Shown: in pieces, positions 16,994 to 25,424 of the stretch
How the letters are laid out: each line of letters begins with the position of its first letter
Numbering within the stretch: position 1 is the stretch's first letter
Source of the DNA: Microbulbifer agarilyticus
Lineage (GTDB): Bacteria; Pseudomonadota; Gammaproteobacteria; Pseudomonadales; Cellvibrionaceae
Assembly (NCBI RefSeq): GCF_019800665.1
Contig: NZ_JAHVKO010000004.1
Location: 62,001 to 126,000, forward strand
Reading direction: 5' to 3'
Length of the DNA stretch: 64,000 nucleotides
The notes under the pieces: model-generated
The model's input: the letters and a program-made list of their open reading frames with translations, nothing else
Databases searched by the model: none
Told to the model about the DNA's origin: nothing
Translations under genes and position numbers: made by a program

Positions 16994-17788
16994 ATGGTTT
17001 TAGATCGCAAGTTTTACCGGCGCAGCCCACACCTGCGCCCCCAATCGGGTGCACAGGAAACTGTGGGCTTTAACGATGTGCGCAAACGCTTCGACTTCCG
17101 CTCCATCGCTATTGGGCGCTGGGTCACCGAGGCGGAAAAAACCCGCGCGGCGGGATTGTTTTACGGCGCGCTGGAAGATCTGATGACTATTTTGCAGGGG
17201 CCGGAATTGCTCATTTCCCTGCGCGGCACCCTCGCTTTCCAGTACGGCACCGGCGGCCGCCCGGGTATCTGTGCCCACTATGAACCCGGCACCCGCACCT
17301 TTGCCCTGGCAAAAAACGCCGGCCCCGGCTCCATTGCCCACGAGTGGTTCCACGCGCTGGACCACTACCTCGCCGGCAAAGCGTTTAGCGATGCACCGGG
17401 AAACATGTTCGCCTCGGAAGCCTGGCTGCGCGAAGCCACACCGGTGCCCCACCCCATCAATGACCGGCTATTTGCCTGTTTCCGCGCGATTATGCTGGAT
17501 GAGAGTGGGGAGCACCCCAGTGACATGTTCCGCGCATCAAAAGCGGCGGACAAAGCGAATGGCTGCGTCTACTACGCGTCACCAGCAGAGATGTGCGCAC
17601 GGGCCTTCGAAGCCTTTGTGCAGGACGCGACCATCTCCAATAATTTCCTGGTAGCCGGCACCAAAGCAACGGAAGAGGCAAGATTGGGGCTGTATCCACA
17701 GGACGCGCAACGCACGCAGATCAATCTTGCCTTTACGGATTACTTCACTGTGCTGGGCGCGAGCTTGCGGCGCGCTGATCAGCAATAA
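16994..17788 (+). CDS. CLCA_X-type protein with HExxH motif, putative metallopeptidase
   Basis: 264 residues starting 12 bp after the helicase stop. The motif H116-E-W-F-H120-A-L-D-H-Y is a zincin-like HExxH of the kind found in large-polyvalent-protein-associated (LPD1-like) domains; the preceding strand FALAKNAGPGSIAHEW supports this. A later E-M-C-A-R-A-F-E segment near 201 could supply another metal ligand. Homologues I recall under the name CLCA_X occur next to VRR-NUC and helicase genes, so a role in the same repair pathway, perhaps proteolysis of protein-DNA adducts, is plausible but unproven. Its last 44 bases overlap the convergent DUF885 gene. Confidence 0.8.
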   Translation: MVLDRKFYRRSPHLRPQSGAQETVGFNDVRKRFDFRSIAIGRWVTEAEKTRAAGLFYGALEDLMTILQGPELLISLRGTLAFQYGTGGRPGICAHYEPGTRTFALAKNAGPGSIAHEWFHALDHYLAGKAFSDAPGNMFASEAWLREATPVPHPINDRLFACFRAIMLDESGEHPSDMFRASKAADKANGCVYYASPAEMCARAFEAFVQDATISNNFLVAGTKATEEARLGLYPQDAQRTQINLAFTDYFTVLGASLRRADQQ

Positions 17789-19544
17789 ACTGGTTCATCT
17801 GCGCTTCCAGCATCTCCATGGGCACCGCGCCGTTGGCAAGCAGCGCATCGTGGAATGCACGCAGATCAAATTGATCGCCCAATTCCCGTTCGGCTTTTTC
17901 GCGCAACTCGCGGATCTTGATCTCACCCATCTTGTAAGACAGTGCCTGCCCCGGCCAGGAAATGTAGCGGTCTACTTCCGCGCGTACATTGCCTTCGGAT
18001 AAAGAGGTGTTGTCGGCGAGGAAATCCAGTGCCTGCTGACGGCTCCAGCCCTGGGAGTGGATGCCGGTGTCGATTACCAGGCGCGCGGCGCGCCACATTT
18101 CATAACTCAGGCGCCCGAAACTCTGGTAAGGGGTATCGTATACCCCCATCTCTTCACCCAGCCGCTCGGTATACAGTGCCCAGCCCTCGCCAAAGGCGCT
18201 CAGGTACAGGTTTTTACGGAATGCGGGGACATCTTCCAGCTCCAGTGACAGCGCGCCTTGCAGGTGGTGCCCAGGTACTGCTTCGTGCAGGGTCAGCGCA
18301 ACCAGTTCGTAGAGCGGGCGCTGGTCCAGTGCATAGGTATTCAGCCAGTAGGCGCCACCGCGGGTGCCGCCAATCGCGGCGGGATTGTAGGACGCGGTGG
18401 TGTAGTTGGGGGCGATTTCATCGGGCACCGGTACCACGCCGTAGGGCAGGCGCGGCAGCTTGCCGAAGAATTCCGGCAGGCGGTAATCGATGTTCTTCGC
18501 GATGTATGCGGCTTCCTTGAGCAGTTCCTGCGGTGTTTCCGCATAGAACTGTGGATCGGTACGCAGGAACTCGGTGAACTCCTCAAAGCTGCCCTCGAAC
18601 CCGCTGTCTTCGATCAGCTGATTCATTTCCCCACGGATACGCTTAACTTCCGCCAGCCCAATCTTGTGGATGGCATCCGGGTCCATATCCAGGGTCACAT
18701 AGGTGCGAATAGCATGGCGGTAGTAGTCTTTGCCGCCGGGCAACTGCTCGGCACCGAGGCTGTCGCTGGCCGCCTTCAGGTAATCGCCCTCCAGAAAGGT
18801 CGCCACGCGATCAAACGCGGGCATGGCGTATTCGCGAATGGCCTGCTTGCCCTGCGCCTGCAGGCGCTGCTTGTCTTTGTCTGAAAAGCTCTCGGGAAAC
18901 TTTTTGAAGGGCTCGTAAAGACTACTCTTGGTCGGATCCTGGTAAACCTGTGCGCGCACCGTCGGTGCAATGCCCTCGATCACAATTTTCGGCAACACGA
19001 AACCGTCTTTGATGCCAGCGCGCATATTCGCAATATTTTCATCAAAGAAGCGACCGGTATCCTCAAGGCGTTTGATGTAATCCTCGTAGTCGGATACCCG
19101 TGGCATATTCAAGCCGCGACTGGCGCCGAGGGCGGTATTCCAGAAGCTGTAGAAGGTATTGATCGGGGTGCGGTCCAGATAGAGTTCGTTTGAATCGATG
19201 GAATTATTCAGCACCCACAGCAGCAGGTCGCGGTTGACCTGTTGATCCCGCGACAGCTTCTCGGAGTCAATCTTCTCCAGTCGCTCTACAAATGCTTTTT
19301 CTGCCTGCAAGCGACGAGCGCGATCGGCATCGGCGACGCCAGGCAGGCGGTCGTTATAGCGTTTGTCACCCATGCGGCTGGCCGCCGTCGGGTTCTCTTC
19401 AAGGTAGTACTGCCAGTGATCGTCGATAACTTGCTGTAGCTGCTGCGCCGCGCTGTCAGCTAGAGCGCTGGCGCTGAAGATAAGAAGTGCAAACGCAACC
19501 AATAACCGTGGCAGGCTGCGAGAGGGGGAAAACATGACCGACAT
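17745..19544 (-). CDS. Exported DUF885 family metallopeptidase-like protein
   Basis: 599 residues with a Sec signal peptide (cleavage after about ALA29). The family hallmark HEAVPGHHLQ starts at H420, followed by the conserved EGWALYTERLGEEMG segment, together giving the likely zinc site. DUF885 proteins are large helical, gluzincin-like and often annotated as dipeptidyl carboxypeptidase-like; substrate unknown. Full length for the family. CGGAG lies ahead of the ATG. The 3' end overlaps the convergent CLCA_X gene by 44 bp. Confidence 0.9.
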   Translation of the reverse strand: MSVMFSPSRSLPRLLVAFALLIFSASALADSAAQQLQQVIDDHWQYYLEENPTAASRMGDKRYNDRLPGVADADRARRLQAEKAFVERLEKIDSEKLSRDQQVNRDLLLWVLNNSIDSNELYLDRTPINTFYSFWNTALGASRGLNMPRVSDYEDYIKRLEDTGRFFDENIANMRAGIKDGFVLPKIVIEGIAPTVRAQVYQDPTKSSLYEPFKKFPESFSDKDKQRLQAQGKQAIREYAMPAFDRVATFLEGDYLKAASDSLGAEQLPGGKDYYRHAIRTYVTLDMDPDAIHKIGLAEVKRIRGEMNQLIEDSGFEGSFEEFTEFLRTDPQFYAETPQELLKEAAYIAKNIDYRLPEFFGKLPRLPYGVVPVPDEIAPNYTTASYNPAAIGGTRGGAYWLNTYALDQRPLYELVALTLHEAVPGHHLQGALSLELEDVPAFRKNLYLSAFGEGWALYTERLGEEMGVYDTPYQSFGRLSYEMWRAARLVIDTGIHSQGWSRQQALDFLADNTSLSEGNVRAEVDRYISWPGQALSYKMGEIKIRELREKAERELGDQFDLRAFHDALLANGAVPMEMLEAQMNQFIADQRAASSRPAQ

Positions 19545-19613
19545 GTGGTTCTCCGGTTCTGTACCTAGTCGGTCATAAACATACCATGTCCACCGGACGC
19601 TTTGTTGTCCTAT

Positions 19614-19683
19614 TCACATTGGCCTAGTCACATTGGCCTAGTCACATTGGCCTAGTCACATTGGCCTAGTCACATTGGTCTAG
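19614..19683. repeat. Five tandem copies of a 14-bp repeat
   Basis: Unit TCACATTGGCCTAG occurs five times head to tail (19614, 19628, 19642, 19656, 19670); the last copy has one change (GGTCTAG) and a partial TCAC follows. It lies in the gap between the start of the DUF885 gene and the stop of the SDR gene, both on the minus strand. Near-identity of the units points to recent slippage. Confidence 0.95.
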
Positions 19684-19731
19684 TCACGCCGCCCCATGCA
19701 AGTTAACCCATTCATCGAGACGGGTTCCTTA

Positions 19732-20526
19732 TTAAGCAATACTCTTGATCAACCCGCCTTCCGCTTTGATGCTCGAGCCGTTGATGGCGATACTCAGCGG
19801 TGAGGCGACAAAAGCCACCACCGCGGCAATTTCTTCCGGATTGATAAAGCGCTGCAACAGTGACGTCGGCTCGGTCTCCTGAAAGAAGTCACGTACAAAA
19901 TCCTCTTCCGATTTGCCCTGCACTTCCGCACTCTCCTTGAGCCAGGTTTCAACGCCCGAGGTAAGCGTCGGGCCCGGCAGCACAGAATTGACGGTGATAT
20001 TGCGGCCGCAACCGCGGGTCAAATTTGCCATGCCCCGTCCCATGACAATTTGCGCCCCTTTGGTAACCGAGTAGTGCACCATGCTCTCCAGGCCGCGCAT
20101 ACCCGCCTCGCTGGAAATATTGATCACACGACCGAAATCCTGCTCCAGCATCTTCGGGAAGTAGTAGCGCGACAGTCGCACGGTACTCATCACATTGACA
20201 TCGAGGAAGTTGCGCCACTCTTCATCGGATATCTCCGCAAAGGGTTTCGGGTTAAAAATGCCCATATTGTTCACAAGGACTTCAAGTGCTCCATGCTTGT
20301 CGATCTCGCCACAAATTCTTTCTGCATCACCTGCGTCCGCCAGGTCACCATCGATGCCGATCGCTTCCCCATATTGTGCGAGTTCCGCCGCCGCGTCAGC
20401 GCTGCCGGAGCGACCGTTGACGATTACCCGGGCGCCCTCCTGTAACAGGGTAACGGCAATAGCGCGCCCTATGCCTTTGGTCGAACCACTGATAAATGCC
20501 AGGCGGCCGTTTAGTTGCAGGTCCAT
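19732..20526 (-). CDS. Short-chain dehydrogenase/reductase
   Basis: 264 residues of the classical SDR type. The cofactor loop SGSTKGIGRA is at about 14-23, NNMG (for NNAG) at about 86-89, the catalytic Ser in NISSEAG near 135, and Y-S-V-T-K of the YxxxK pair near 152. The substrate loop contains PGPTLTSGVETWL. An oxidoreductase using NAD(P)H, cytosolic; substrate cannot be deduced. GGGAGG precedes the ATG. Divergent from the FrnE-like gene. Confidence 0.92.
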   Translation of the reverse strand: MDLQLNGRLAFISGSTKGIGRAIAVTLLQEGARVIVNGRSGSADAAAELAQYGEAIGIDGDLADAGDAERICGEIDKHGALEVLVNNMGIFNPKPFAEISDEEWRNFLDVNVMSTVRLSRYYFPKMLEQDFGRVINISSEAGMRGLESMVHYSVTKGAQIVMGRGMANLTRGCGRNITVNSVLPGPTLTSGVETWLKESAEVQGKSEEDFVRDFFQETEPTSLLQRFINPEEIAAVVAFVASPLSIAINGSSIKAEGGLIKSIA

Positions 20527-20711
20527 GGTTTACCTCCCGATAAATTCCCCCATAGTAGTTTCGGTCTGTTTTGGATCAAAAAGGTGCCGTTCTATGCCCG
20601 CTGGACTACACTATGCGCGCCCGCGCAATTTCTTGGGCAGATTCAAGTTGGGCAAATTCGAGCTTATCGCCCTCGGCGCCATGCACAACCCACAACACAA
20701 GACAAATCGTT

Positions 20712-21371
20712 ATGCAGAAGCTTCCCCTGCGAATCGACATCGTTTCCGATGTGGTTTGCCCCTGGTGTGTCATCGGGTACTACCGACTGCAGCAGGCCCT
20801 GGATAAGTTTGACGAGGCCATTGATCCCACGATTAACTGGTTACCGTTCGAGCTGAATCCGGATATGCCCAGCGAGGGGCAAAACCTGCGCGAACATATC
20901 GCCGAGAAATACGGTACCAGTCTCGAGGAAAGCATTACCGCACGCGAGCGCCTCACCAAGCTGGGTGCGGATGTGGGCTTCCACTTTGATTACTTCGATG
21001 AAATGCGCATGGTAAACACCTTCCATGCGCATCAGTTATTGCACTGGGCAGCAAGTGAGGGCAAGCAGCATGCTCTTAGCCTGCAGCTTTTTGCTGACTT
21101 TTTCAGCCACCGAAGAGATGTCAGTGCGTTCGACGTATTGATCGCCGCGGCGGAAAGCGTCGGTTTAAATAGCTTCGCCGCACGAGATGTACTGGCGCAG
21201 CAGACCTATGCCAATGATGTGCGTCAGCTGGAGCAGGGAATCGTCAGCAAGGGGGTGCGCGGTGTGCCGCTGTTTGTGTTTAATGGGCAATACGCGTTAA
21301 GTGGCGCCCAGGAAATAACGACCTTCGAAGCGCAACTGCAGCGCATAATTGATGACAAACATACTGCATGA
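20712..21371 (+). CDS. DsbA-family thiol oxidoreductase, FrnE-like
   Basis: 219 residues from the ATG at 20712; an upstream open extension reads as noncoding. The N-terminal strand DIVSDVVCPWC carries the CPWC active site of FrnE/2-hydroxychromene isomerase-like thioredoxin proteins, and GVRGVPLFVF near 176 provides the cis-Pro loop. No signal peptide, so it acts in the cytosol, probably as a disulfide oxidoreductase or isomerase. The stop codon overlaps the open frame leading into the next lipoprotein gene. Confidence 0.9.
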   Translation: MQKLPLRIDIVSDVVCPWCVIGYYRLQQALDKFDEAIDPTINWLPFELNPDMPSEGQNLREHIAEKYGTSLEESITARERLTKLGADVGFHFDYFDEMRMVNTFHAHQLLHWAASEGKQHALSLQLFADFFSHRRDVSAFDVLIAAAESVGLNSFAARDVLAQQTYANDVRQLEQGIVSKGVRGVPLFVFNGQYALSGAQEITTFEAQLQRIIDDKHTA

Positions 21372-21412
21372 CACCCGTCTCAGTTCAATTTCTATCTAAG
21401 TTGAGAGTAAAT

Positions 21413-22030
21413 ATGATGCGCTTATCCATGGTAACCATGGGATGCCTTGTGGGCCTGGTCGGTCTACTGCAGGGCTGCCAACAAAAGAATGCCGCCACGG
21501 TTCCTGCCGACGAATTCCTGAAAAATATTTCCGCCTATTGCGGCAAGGCGTTTGCCGGCAAGATAGTCGCCAATGAGCCAAAAACGGATACGCCCGATCC
21601 ATTTGAAGGCAAGCAACTGATTATGCATGTGCGGGGCTGTGAGCAACCCGATACGCAAATCAAGATTCCCTTCCATGTTGGTGATGACCATTCCCGCACC
21701 TGGATACTCACTCGTACCGACAACGGCCTGCGCCTGAAGCACGACCATCGCCATGAAGATGGTAGCGAAGATGCTGTGACCATGTATGGCGGTGATAGCC
21801 AAACGGTCGGAACCGAAAACCGCCAGGAGTTTCCGGTGGATGCGGAATCCATAGCCGTGTTCAACAAAGAGGGCTTATCTGCTTCTGTGGAGAACACCTG
21901 GGCGATGGAGCTTCACCCGGGATCGATGTTTGCCTATGAACTCACTCGTCCAACTGGTCGCAAATTCCGCGTGGAGTTTGACCTCAGTCAACCGGTCACG
22001 ATACCTCCTATTCCGTGGGGATACGAATAA
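21413..22030 (+). CDS. Lipoprotein of unknown function
   Basis: 205 residues from the ATG at 21413, which has TTGAGAG about eight bases upstream; 15 extra in-frame codons upstream would spoil the signal peptide. The signal ends in L-L-Q-G-C, a lipobox. The mature part has two Cys (in AYCGKAF and VRGCEQ), a His/Asp-rich segment KHDHRHEDGSED and a beta-rich C-terminus. I do not recognise the family. It follows the FrnE-like gene closely and may be co-transcribed. Confidence 0.75.
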   Translation: MMRLSMVTMGCLVGLVGLLQGCQQKNAATVPADEFLKNISAYCGKAFAGKIVANEPKTDTPDPFEGKQLIMHVRGCEQPDTQIKIPFHVGDDHSRTWILTRTDNGLRLKHDHRHEDGSEDAVTMYGGDSQTVGTENRQEFPVDAESIAVFNKEGLSASVENTWAMELHPGSMFAYELTRPTGRKFRVEFDLSQPVTIPPIPWGYE

Positions 22031-22070
22031 CGCGAAGATTCTCGGATACCTATACCACGACTAGAAAATA

Positions 22071-22994
22071 TTAAATTTCATACCCCAGTTGATCCAGTGG
22101 AAGCCCCGTCAGACGCATGGTTTTCTGATTACTTTGCTTAAAGCAGTTTTGATATCGTTCGCGAATTTTCTCTGTGAATTTCGCTTGTAATCGGTGGCTT
22201 ACAATATCGCCAGGCAGCCTATTGAAGTGCCAAAATATTCTGTTCAAAAACTTTGCAAATCCCGAGTTTCGCGGCCGGGTCGGATCAACAGAAAGTAAGC
22301 GGTTAGCTTGCCTCCGAACCTGCAATGTGAACAACTTTTCACTAACATGGTCGCGGGTAAAATCACTGCTTGCTTCGGACTCCCTCCCTGTAAATTCACT
22401 TAACGCTGAAAAGTATTTCTCGGGAGCCTTCGATATCCACTCCAATGGCAAGACAAGTACATTTTTCTTACCGAATTTAGTCTGATAGTAGTCAATCGCA
22501 CGATCATAGTGCAGGAAATCTTCTCGTAAAATCGATGTAAACGAGGATTGCTGCTTTGCCTCGCCAATAAAGCTGCGTAAAGAAGCGACCCCACCACCGA
22601 GCACATACTCACGATACATGGACAAGGCAATGGACTGTTGCCGTCTAATCGTTATTAGAATCTTTGCGTTGGGGTAAATCTTGTGAATTTTTATCGCATT
22701 TTGTAGCCCGTCGTAACGGGGTGACGGCGGGTTTCCGAGCAACATTTCTTCGGACCACACCGGTAGTTTTCCCTCCGCTCTTATTGGTTTAGCAAAACGC
22801 TCCAACTGTTCACGCACTTGATCGGAATCAAACGCGTACTCATTAGCGAGGAGAATATTCTTTACGAGTTGTGCCCTAGTATCCGGTCCAGCGGCTAATG
22901 CCAACTCGCCTGAATTCCCGGAAAAAACCTGATTTTGCAAAAATGTTGTTGCGGTTTTTATATACCCAACATGGACCAAAACAGGATCATGCAT
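22071..22994 (-). CDS. Sulfotransferase family protein
   Basis: 307 residues. The N-terminal VHVGYIKTATTFLQ is a 5'-phosphosulfate-binding loop of PAPS-dependent sulfotransferases, and ITIRRQQSIALSMYREYV near 120 fits the 3'-phosphate site. Expected role: transfer of sulfate from PAPS to a glycan, in the cytosol or at the membrane. It overlaps the upstream glycosyltransferase gene by eight bases, so the pair is translated together and probably builds one sulfated sugar. Base composition is more A+T-rich than in the preceding 20 kb. Confidence 0.82.
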   Translation of the reverse strand: MHDPVLVHVGYIKTATTFLQNQVFSGNSGELALAAGPDTRAQLVKNILLANEYAFDSDQVREQLERFAKPIRAEGKLPVWSEEMLLGNPPSPRYDGLQNAIKIHKIYPNAKILITIRRQQSIALSMYREYVLGGGVASLRSFIGEAKQQSSFTSILREDFLHYDRAIDYYQTKFGKKNVLVLPLEWISKAPEKYFSALSEFTGRESEASSDFTRDHVSEKLFTLQVRRQANRLLSVDPTRPRNSGFAKFLNRIFWHFNRLPGDIVSHRLQAKFTEKIRERYQNCFKQSNQKTMRLTGLPLDQLGYEI

Positions 22995-24183
22995 GCTTCA
23001 GCTTCTCCGCATGAAATGCCGAAAGGGTACCTAACAAATGGTCAATTCTCTGAGAAAATACTTTTTCAAACGCGTGCTTATTTGCGTATTCCAAGGATTT
23101 CTTGCATTGACTGATTGTATCCTTGCGATTTACGGATGCCTGCGCAACTTTTGATGCAAGTGCTTCATAGTCTCCCAAAGGGGCACACCAACCAGATTTG
23201 GAATCCTCACACAACGCCGTCCACATACGATTTGAATATCCCGCAATAGCGACCCCACACGCCATATTTTCGATATAGGAACACGAAGGGTCGGATTGTC
23301 GATGGCAACTCAAGTAAACATCTGCATTTTGACGTACAAACGGTACCAATTCTGTCTCAAAATCTATAGCGCCGCGCAAAAAAACTCGGTCTTGTAGCGC
23401 ATAGAGTTCTATATCTTCTCGGATATCGGACTCGAGGCTACCTGCCCCGAAAATATGTAACTCGAAATCAATATTTTTTCGTGTCAATGCCCGAGCAATA
23501 GGAATGAGGTCTTGGGACCCTTTCATTGGTTCTAACCGCCCCGAGTGGACAACCCTAATTCGCTTTCCTGTGTTCAAGTGATCTACGCGGCTCGCCATTT
23601 CTTGATCCGTCGCAAACAATAACGAGCCTGTACGATTATCAAGGTAGCGTAAGGTATTTTTGCTTAACTTCTGATACGCGGAAAATGATGGAAACCCATT
23701 AGCTTGCAATCCGTCGGCACGCTTGAACGCCCTGCGGCGGTAAAATTCTGTCTTTACGTTCCATACGGCTGAGTACAGTTTCTCAAAAAAGTTTTTCTTA
23801 GGATCCAAGAAATTAATTTGTAATCGTGTTTCAAGTATATATTCGATGACATAGACCAATTTTGTCTGTAGCCCCGCACATATATCTGACATATAGAAGT
23901 ATTCGTGATTGTCTCCACTACATAACACTAAGTCCACATTGACCAAATCTTCTGCTGTAATCCGCTGACCACGATTGAGCAGGCGCAGTTTAAAAGGAAG
24001 GTCGCCCTCTTCAAATTCCTGCCCAAATGGAAAAGCTGCTTCACGAAGATATGCAACGCAACTAACAGGCCCACCCCAAGCTTCCGCATAGAAACGCATG
24101 CCCTCACAGAATTTTTTATCCAAAAATGGTTTTCCAGCCACGCGTGCGGCGGGTGCCGATGTAATGATCAGGAGGCTTTTCAT
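22987..24183 (-). CDS. Glycosyltransferase, GT4-like
   Basis: About 398 residues from the ATG at 24183 (MKSLLIITSAPAARVAGKPF); an ATG at 24195 is also in frame. GT-B fold signs: a Gly-rich first strand and loop, the nucleotide-sugar segment RVVHSGRLEPMKGSQDLIPIARAL around 215-240, and a late CSYIENMACGVAIAGYSN segment that corresponds to the E-x7-E region though the first Glu is not evident. Likely a retaining transferase acting on a cell-surface glycan; donor unknown. Forms a two-gene unit with the sulfotransferase. Confidence 0.82.
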   Translation of the reverse strand: MKSLLIITSAPAARVAGKPFLDKKFCEGMRFYAEAWGGPVSCVAYLREAAFPFGQEFEEGDLPFKLRLLNRGQRITAEDLVNVDLVLCSGDNHEYFYMSDICAGLQTKLVYVIEYILETRLQINFLDPKKNFFEKLYSAVWNVKTEFYRRRAFKRADGLQANGFPSFSAYQKLSKNTLRYLDNRTGSLLFATDQEMASRVDHLNTGKRIRVVHSGRLEPMKGSQDLIPIARALTRKNIDFELHIFGAGSLESDIREDIELYALQDRVFLRGAIDFETELVPFVRQNADVYLSCHRQSDPSCSYIENMACGVAIAGYSNRMWTALCEDSKSGWCAPLGDYEALASKVAQASVNRKDTISQCKKSLEYANKHAFEKVFSQRIDHLLGTLSAFHAEKLKHA

Positions 24184-24195
24184 TTCGCTCAACAT

Positions 24196-24625
24196 CCATG
24201 TTAACGAGAGGCTAATTCATTGATCTAGTCATTCACCGACTATTGCATATTAATCAAGATGGACAGTAAATAATCAATCACTCAACTAGCATATTTGAAA
24301 GGTAGTATTTGGCTATAAATGATACCCAATATGGTATCCATGACTTTCACACTTGTCACACCACACAAGATGATTTTGGCGACACAAGGCATATTTTCTT
24401 TCAGTACCGGGAAGGGTTATCTCTCGACTACTTTAACGAGTGATGTTAGAGGCTGACACCACTACGCTTTTGAAAAGTTCGATATATCAGTATGTCTGTG
24501 AGTGATCTATTCATTCGGCTTTTATCCGCTCGTCTCACACAGATACCCGGACAGCGCGATCTCCGGCCCGAAATACATAAACGTGCCAGTATTCAATTTC
24601 ATAAAATAAATTGAATAGGCCAAAG
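24196..24625. other. Divergent intergenic region with an inverted repeat
   Basis: About 430 bp without a gene, A+T-rich, between a minus-strand glycosyltransferase and a plus-strand secreted protein, so it should hold promoters for both. The only structure I could define is the perfect inverted repeat at 24590-24617, listed separately. Confidence 0.5.
24590..24617. promoter_or_regulatory. Inverted repeat before the ExoP-domain protein
   Basis: TATTCAATTT at 24590-24599 and AAATTGAATA at 24608-24617 form a perfect 10-bp inverted repeat with an eight-base spacer, ending eight bases before the ATG at 24626. As DNA it could be a repressor operator; as RNA it would form a hairpin next to the ribosome-binding region. 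No second copy was noticed in the window. Confidence 0.4.
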
Positions 24626-25279
24626 ATGATTAGGTATTTCGGGTATGGTTTCGCGCTCGCCTGCGTCCTGTCTAGTGGGGTATCACACGCTGGTACTAGC
24701 GATGTTGCAAATAATGCGTTAGGCAATGGCGTGCTGTTGTCTGGCGGTGCAGTGGGTGATCCCTGGAAGTTCTATGTGGGCAACCCAACAAATTGGCACA
24801 CTCCAGTGCGCGACGGCTCCGCTAACACGCGCTCGCCGAAGAATGTACAAGTCGATTTTGTCGAGGATGCTATCGGCTACAACGTAATAGAGGCAAAGTG
24901 GCGAGCGGGGAGTACCGGTCAGATACTTTGGCAAAGCAAACGCAAGCTCGACCTCGAACCGCTGGCCACTGAAGGTGGTGCTCTCAGTCTGGTATTGCGT
25001 GTAGATGAAGCACCCAGTGACAAGGTGACTCTGCGAATGGATTGCGGTTACCCGTGTGCGGGTTCCTTTAAGCTCGGGCAGATTCTTTCTGCAGTACCGG
25101 AAAAGCAATGGTTCCATCTCGCGATCCCTCTTTCCTGCTTCGCGGATGCTGGTACCAAATTATTCAAGGTGGACTCACCCCTCGTTGTTATCACCAATGG
25201 CAGTATGGGACTTTCCCTTGCGGACGTCCGCTTGGTAACAAACGCGCCTGAGAGTTCAACGATCAATTGTTCAACTTAA
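24626..25279 (+). CDS. Secreted stand-alone ExoP C-terminal-like domain protein
   Basis: 217 residues from the ATG at 24626; a TTG 15 bases upstream lies within the inverted repeat. A signal peptide (MIRYFGYGFALACVLSSGVSHA) precedes one beta-sandwich domain whose landmarks match the end of the GH3 protein encoded at 27951: a D-x-G-x-x-x-V-x-W-x-A-G-like start, a CGxxC pair (here C-G-Y-P-C, there C-G-D-N-C), an LSCF segment and a last Cys near the C-terminus. That domain (Exop_C, galactose-binding-like) normally ends GH3 exo-beta-glucanases. Here it stands alone without a catalytic domain, suggesting a glucan-binding accessory protein or a remnant of a duplicated GH3. Confidence 0.75.
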   Translation: MIRYFGYGFALACVLSSGVSHAGTSDVANNALGNGVLLSGGAVGDPWKFYVGNPTNWHTPVRDGSANTRSPKNVQVDFVEDAIGYNVIEAKWRAGSTGQILWQSKRKLDLEPLATEGGALSLVLRVDEAPSDKVTLRMDCGYPCAGSFKLGQILSAVPEKQWFHLAIPLSCFADAGTKLFKVDSPLVVITNGSMGLSLADVRLVTNAPESSTINCST

Positions 25280-25313
25280 AGGTTTTGCTGCGCTGGACTT
25301 GTAGAATAGCGAT

Positions 25314-25345
25314 AAAAAAATAGCCCCACCAAAGTTTGGTGGGGC
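25314..25345 (-). terminator. Terminator of the GH5 gene
   Basis: GCCCCACCAAA (25323-25333) and TTTGGTGGGGC (25335-25345) form an 11-bp perfect palindrome; read on the minus strand it is followed by a T-rich run. It lies 80 bp after the GH5 stop at 25425. On the plus strand no T-run follows, but the stem could still limit read-through from the gene ending at 25279. Confidence 0.85.
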
Positions 25346-25424
25346 TTAGGCGAAATAACCGTGACGCACGGCTTAGTGCCTGAGAGGAAACTGCAACAAT
25401 CTCTTATCTAACAATCTGAATCAC

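Noticed and set aside
19614..19683. CRISPR-like array
   Set aside because: The 14-bp units are directly adjacent without spacers, and no cas genes are nearby. The Cas4-like domain at 14.5 kb belongs to a helicase fusion.
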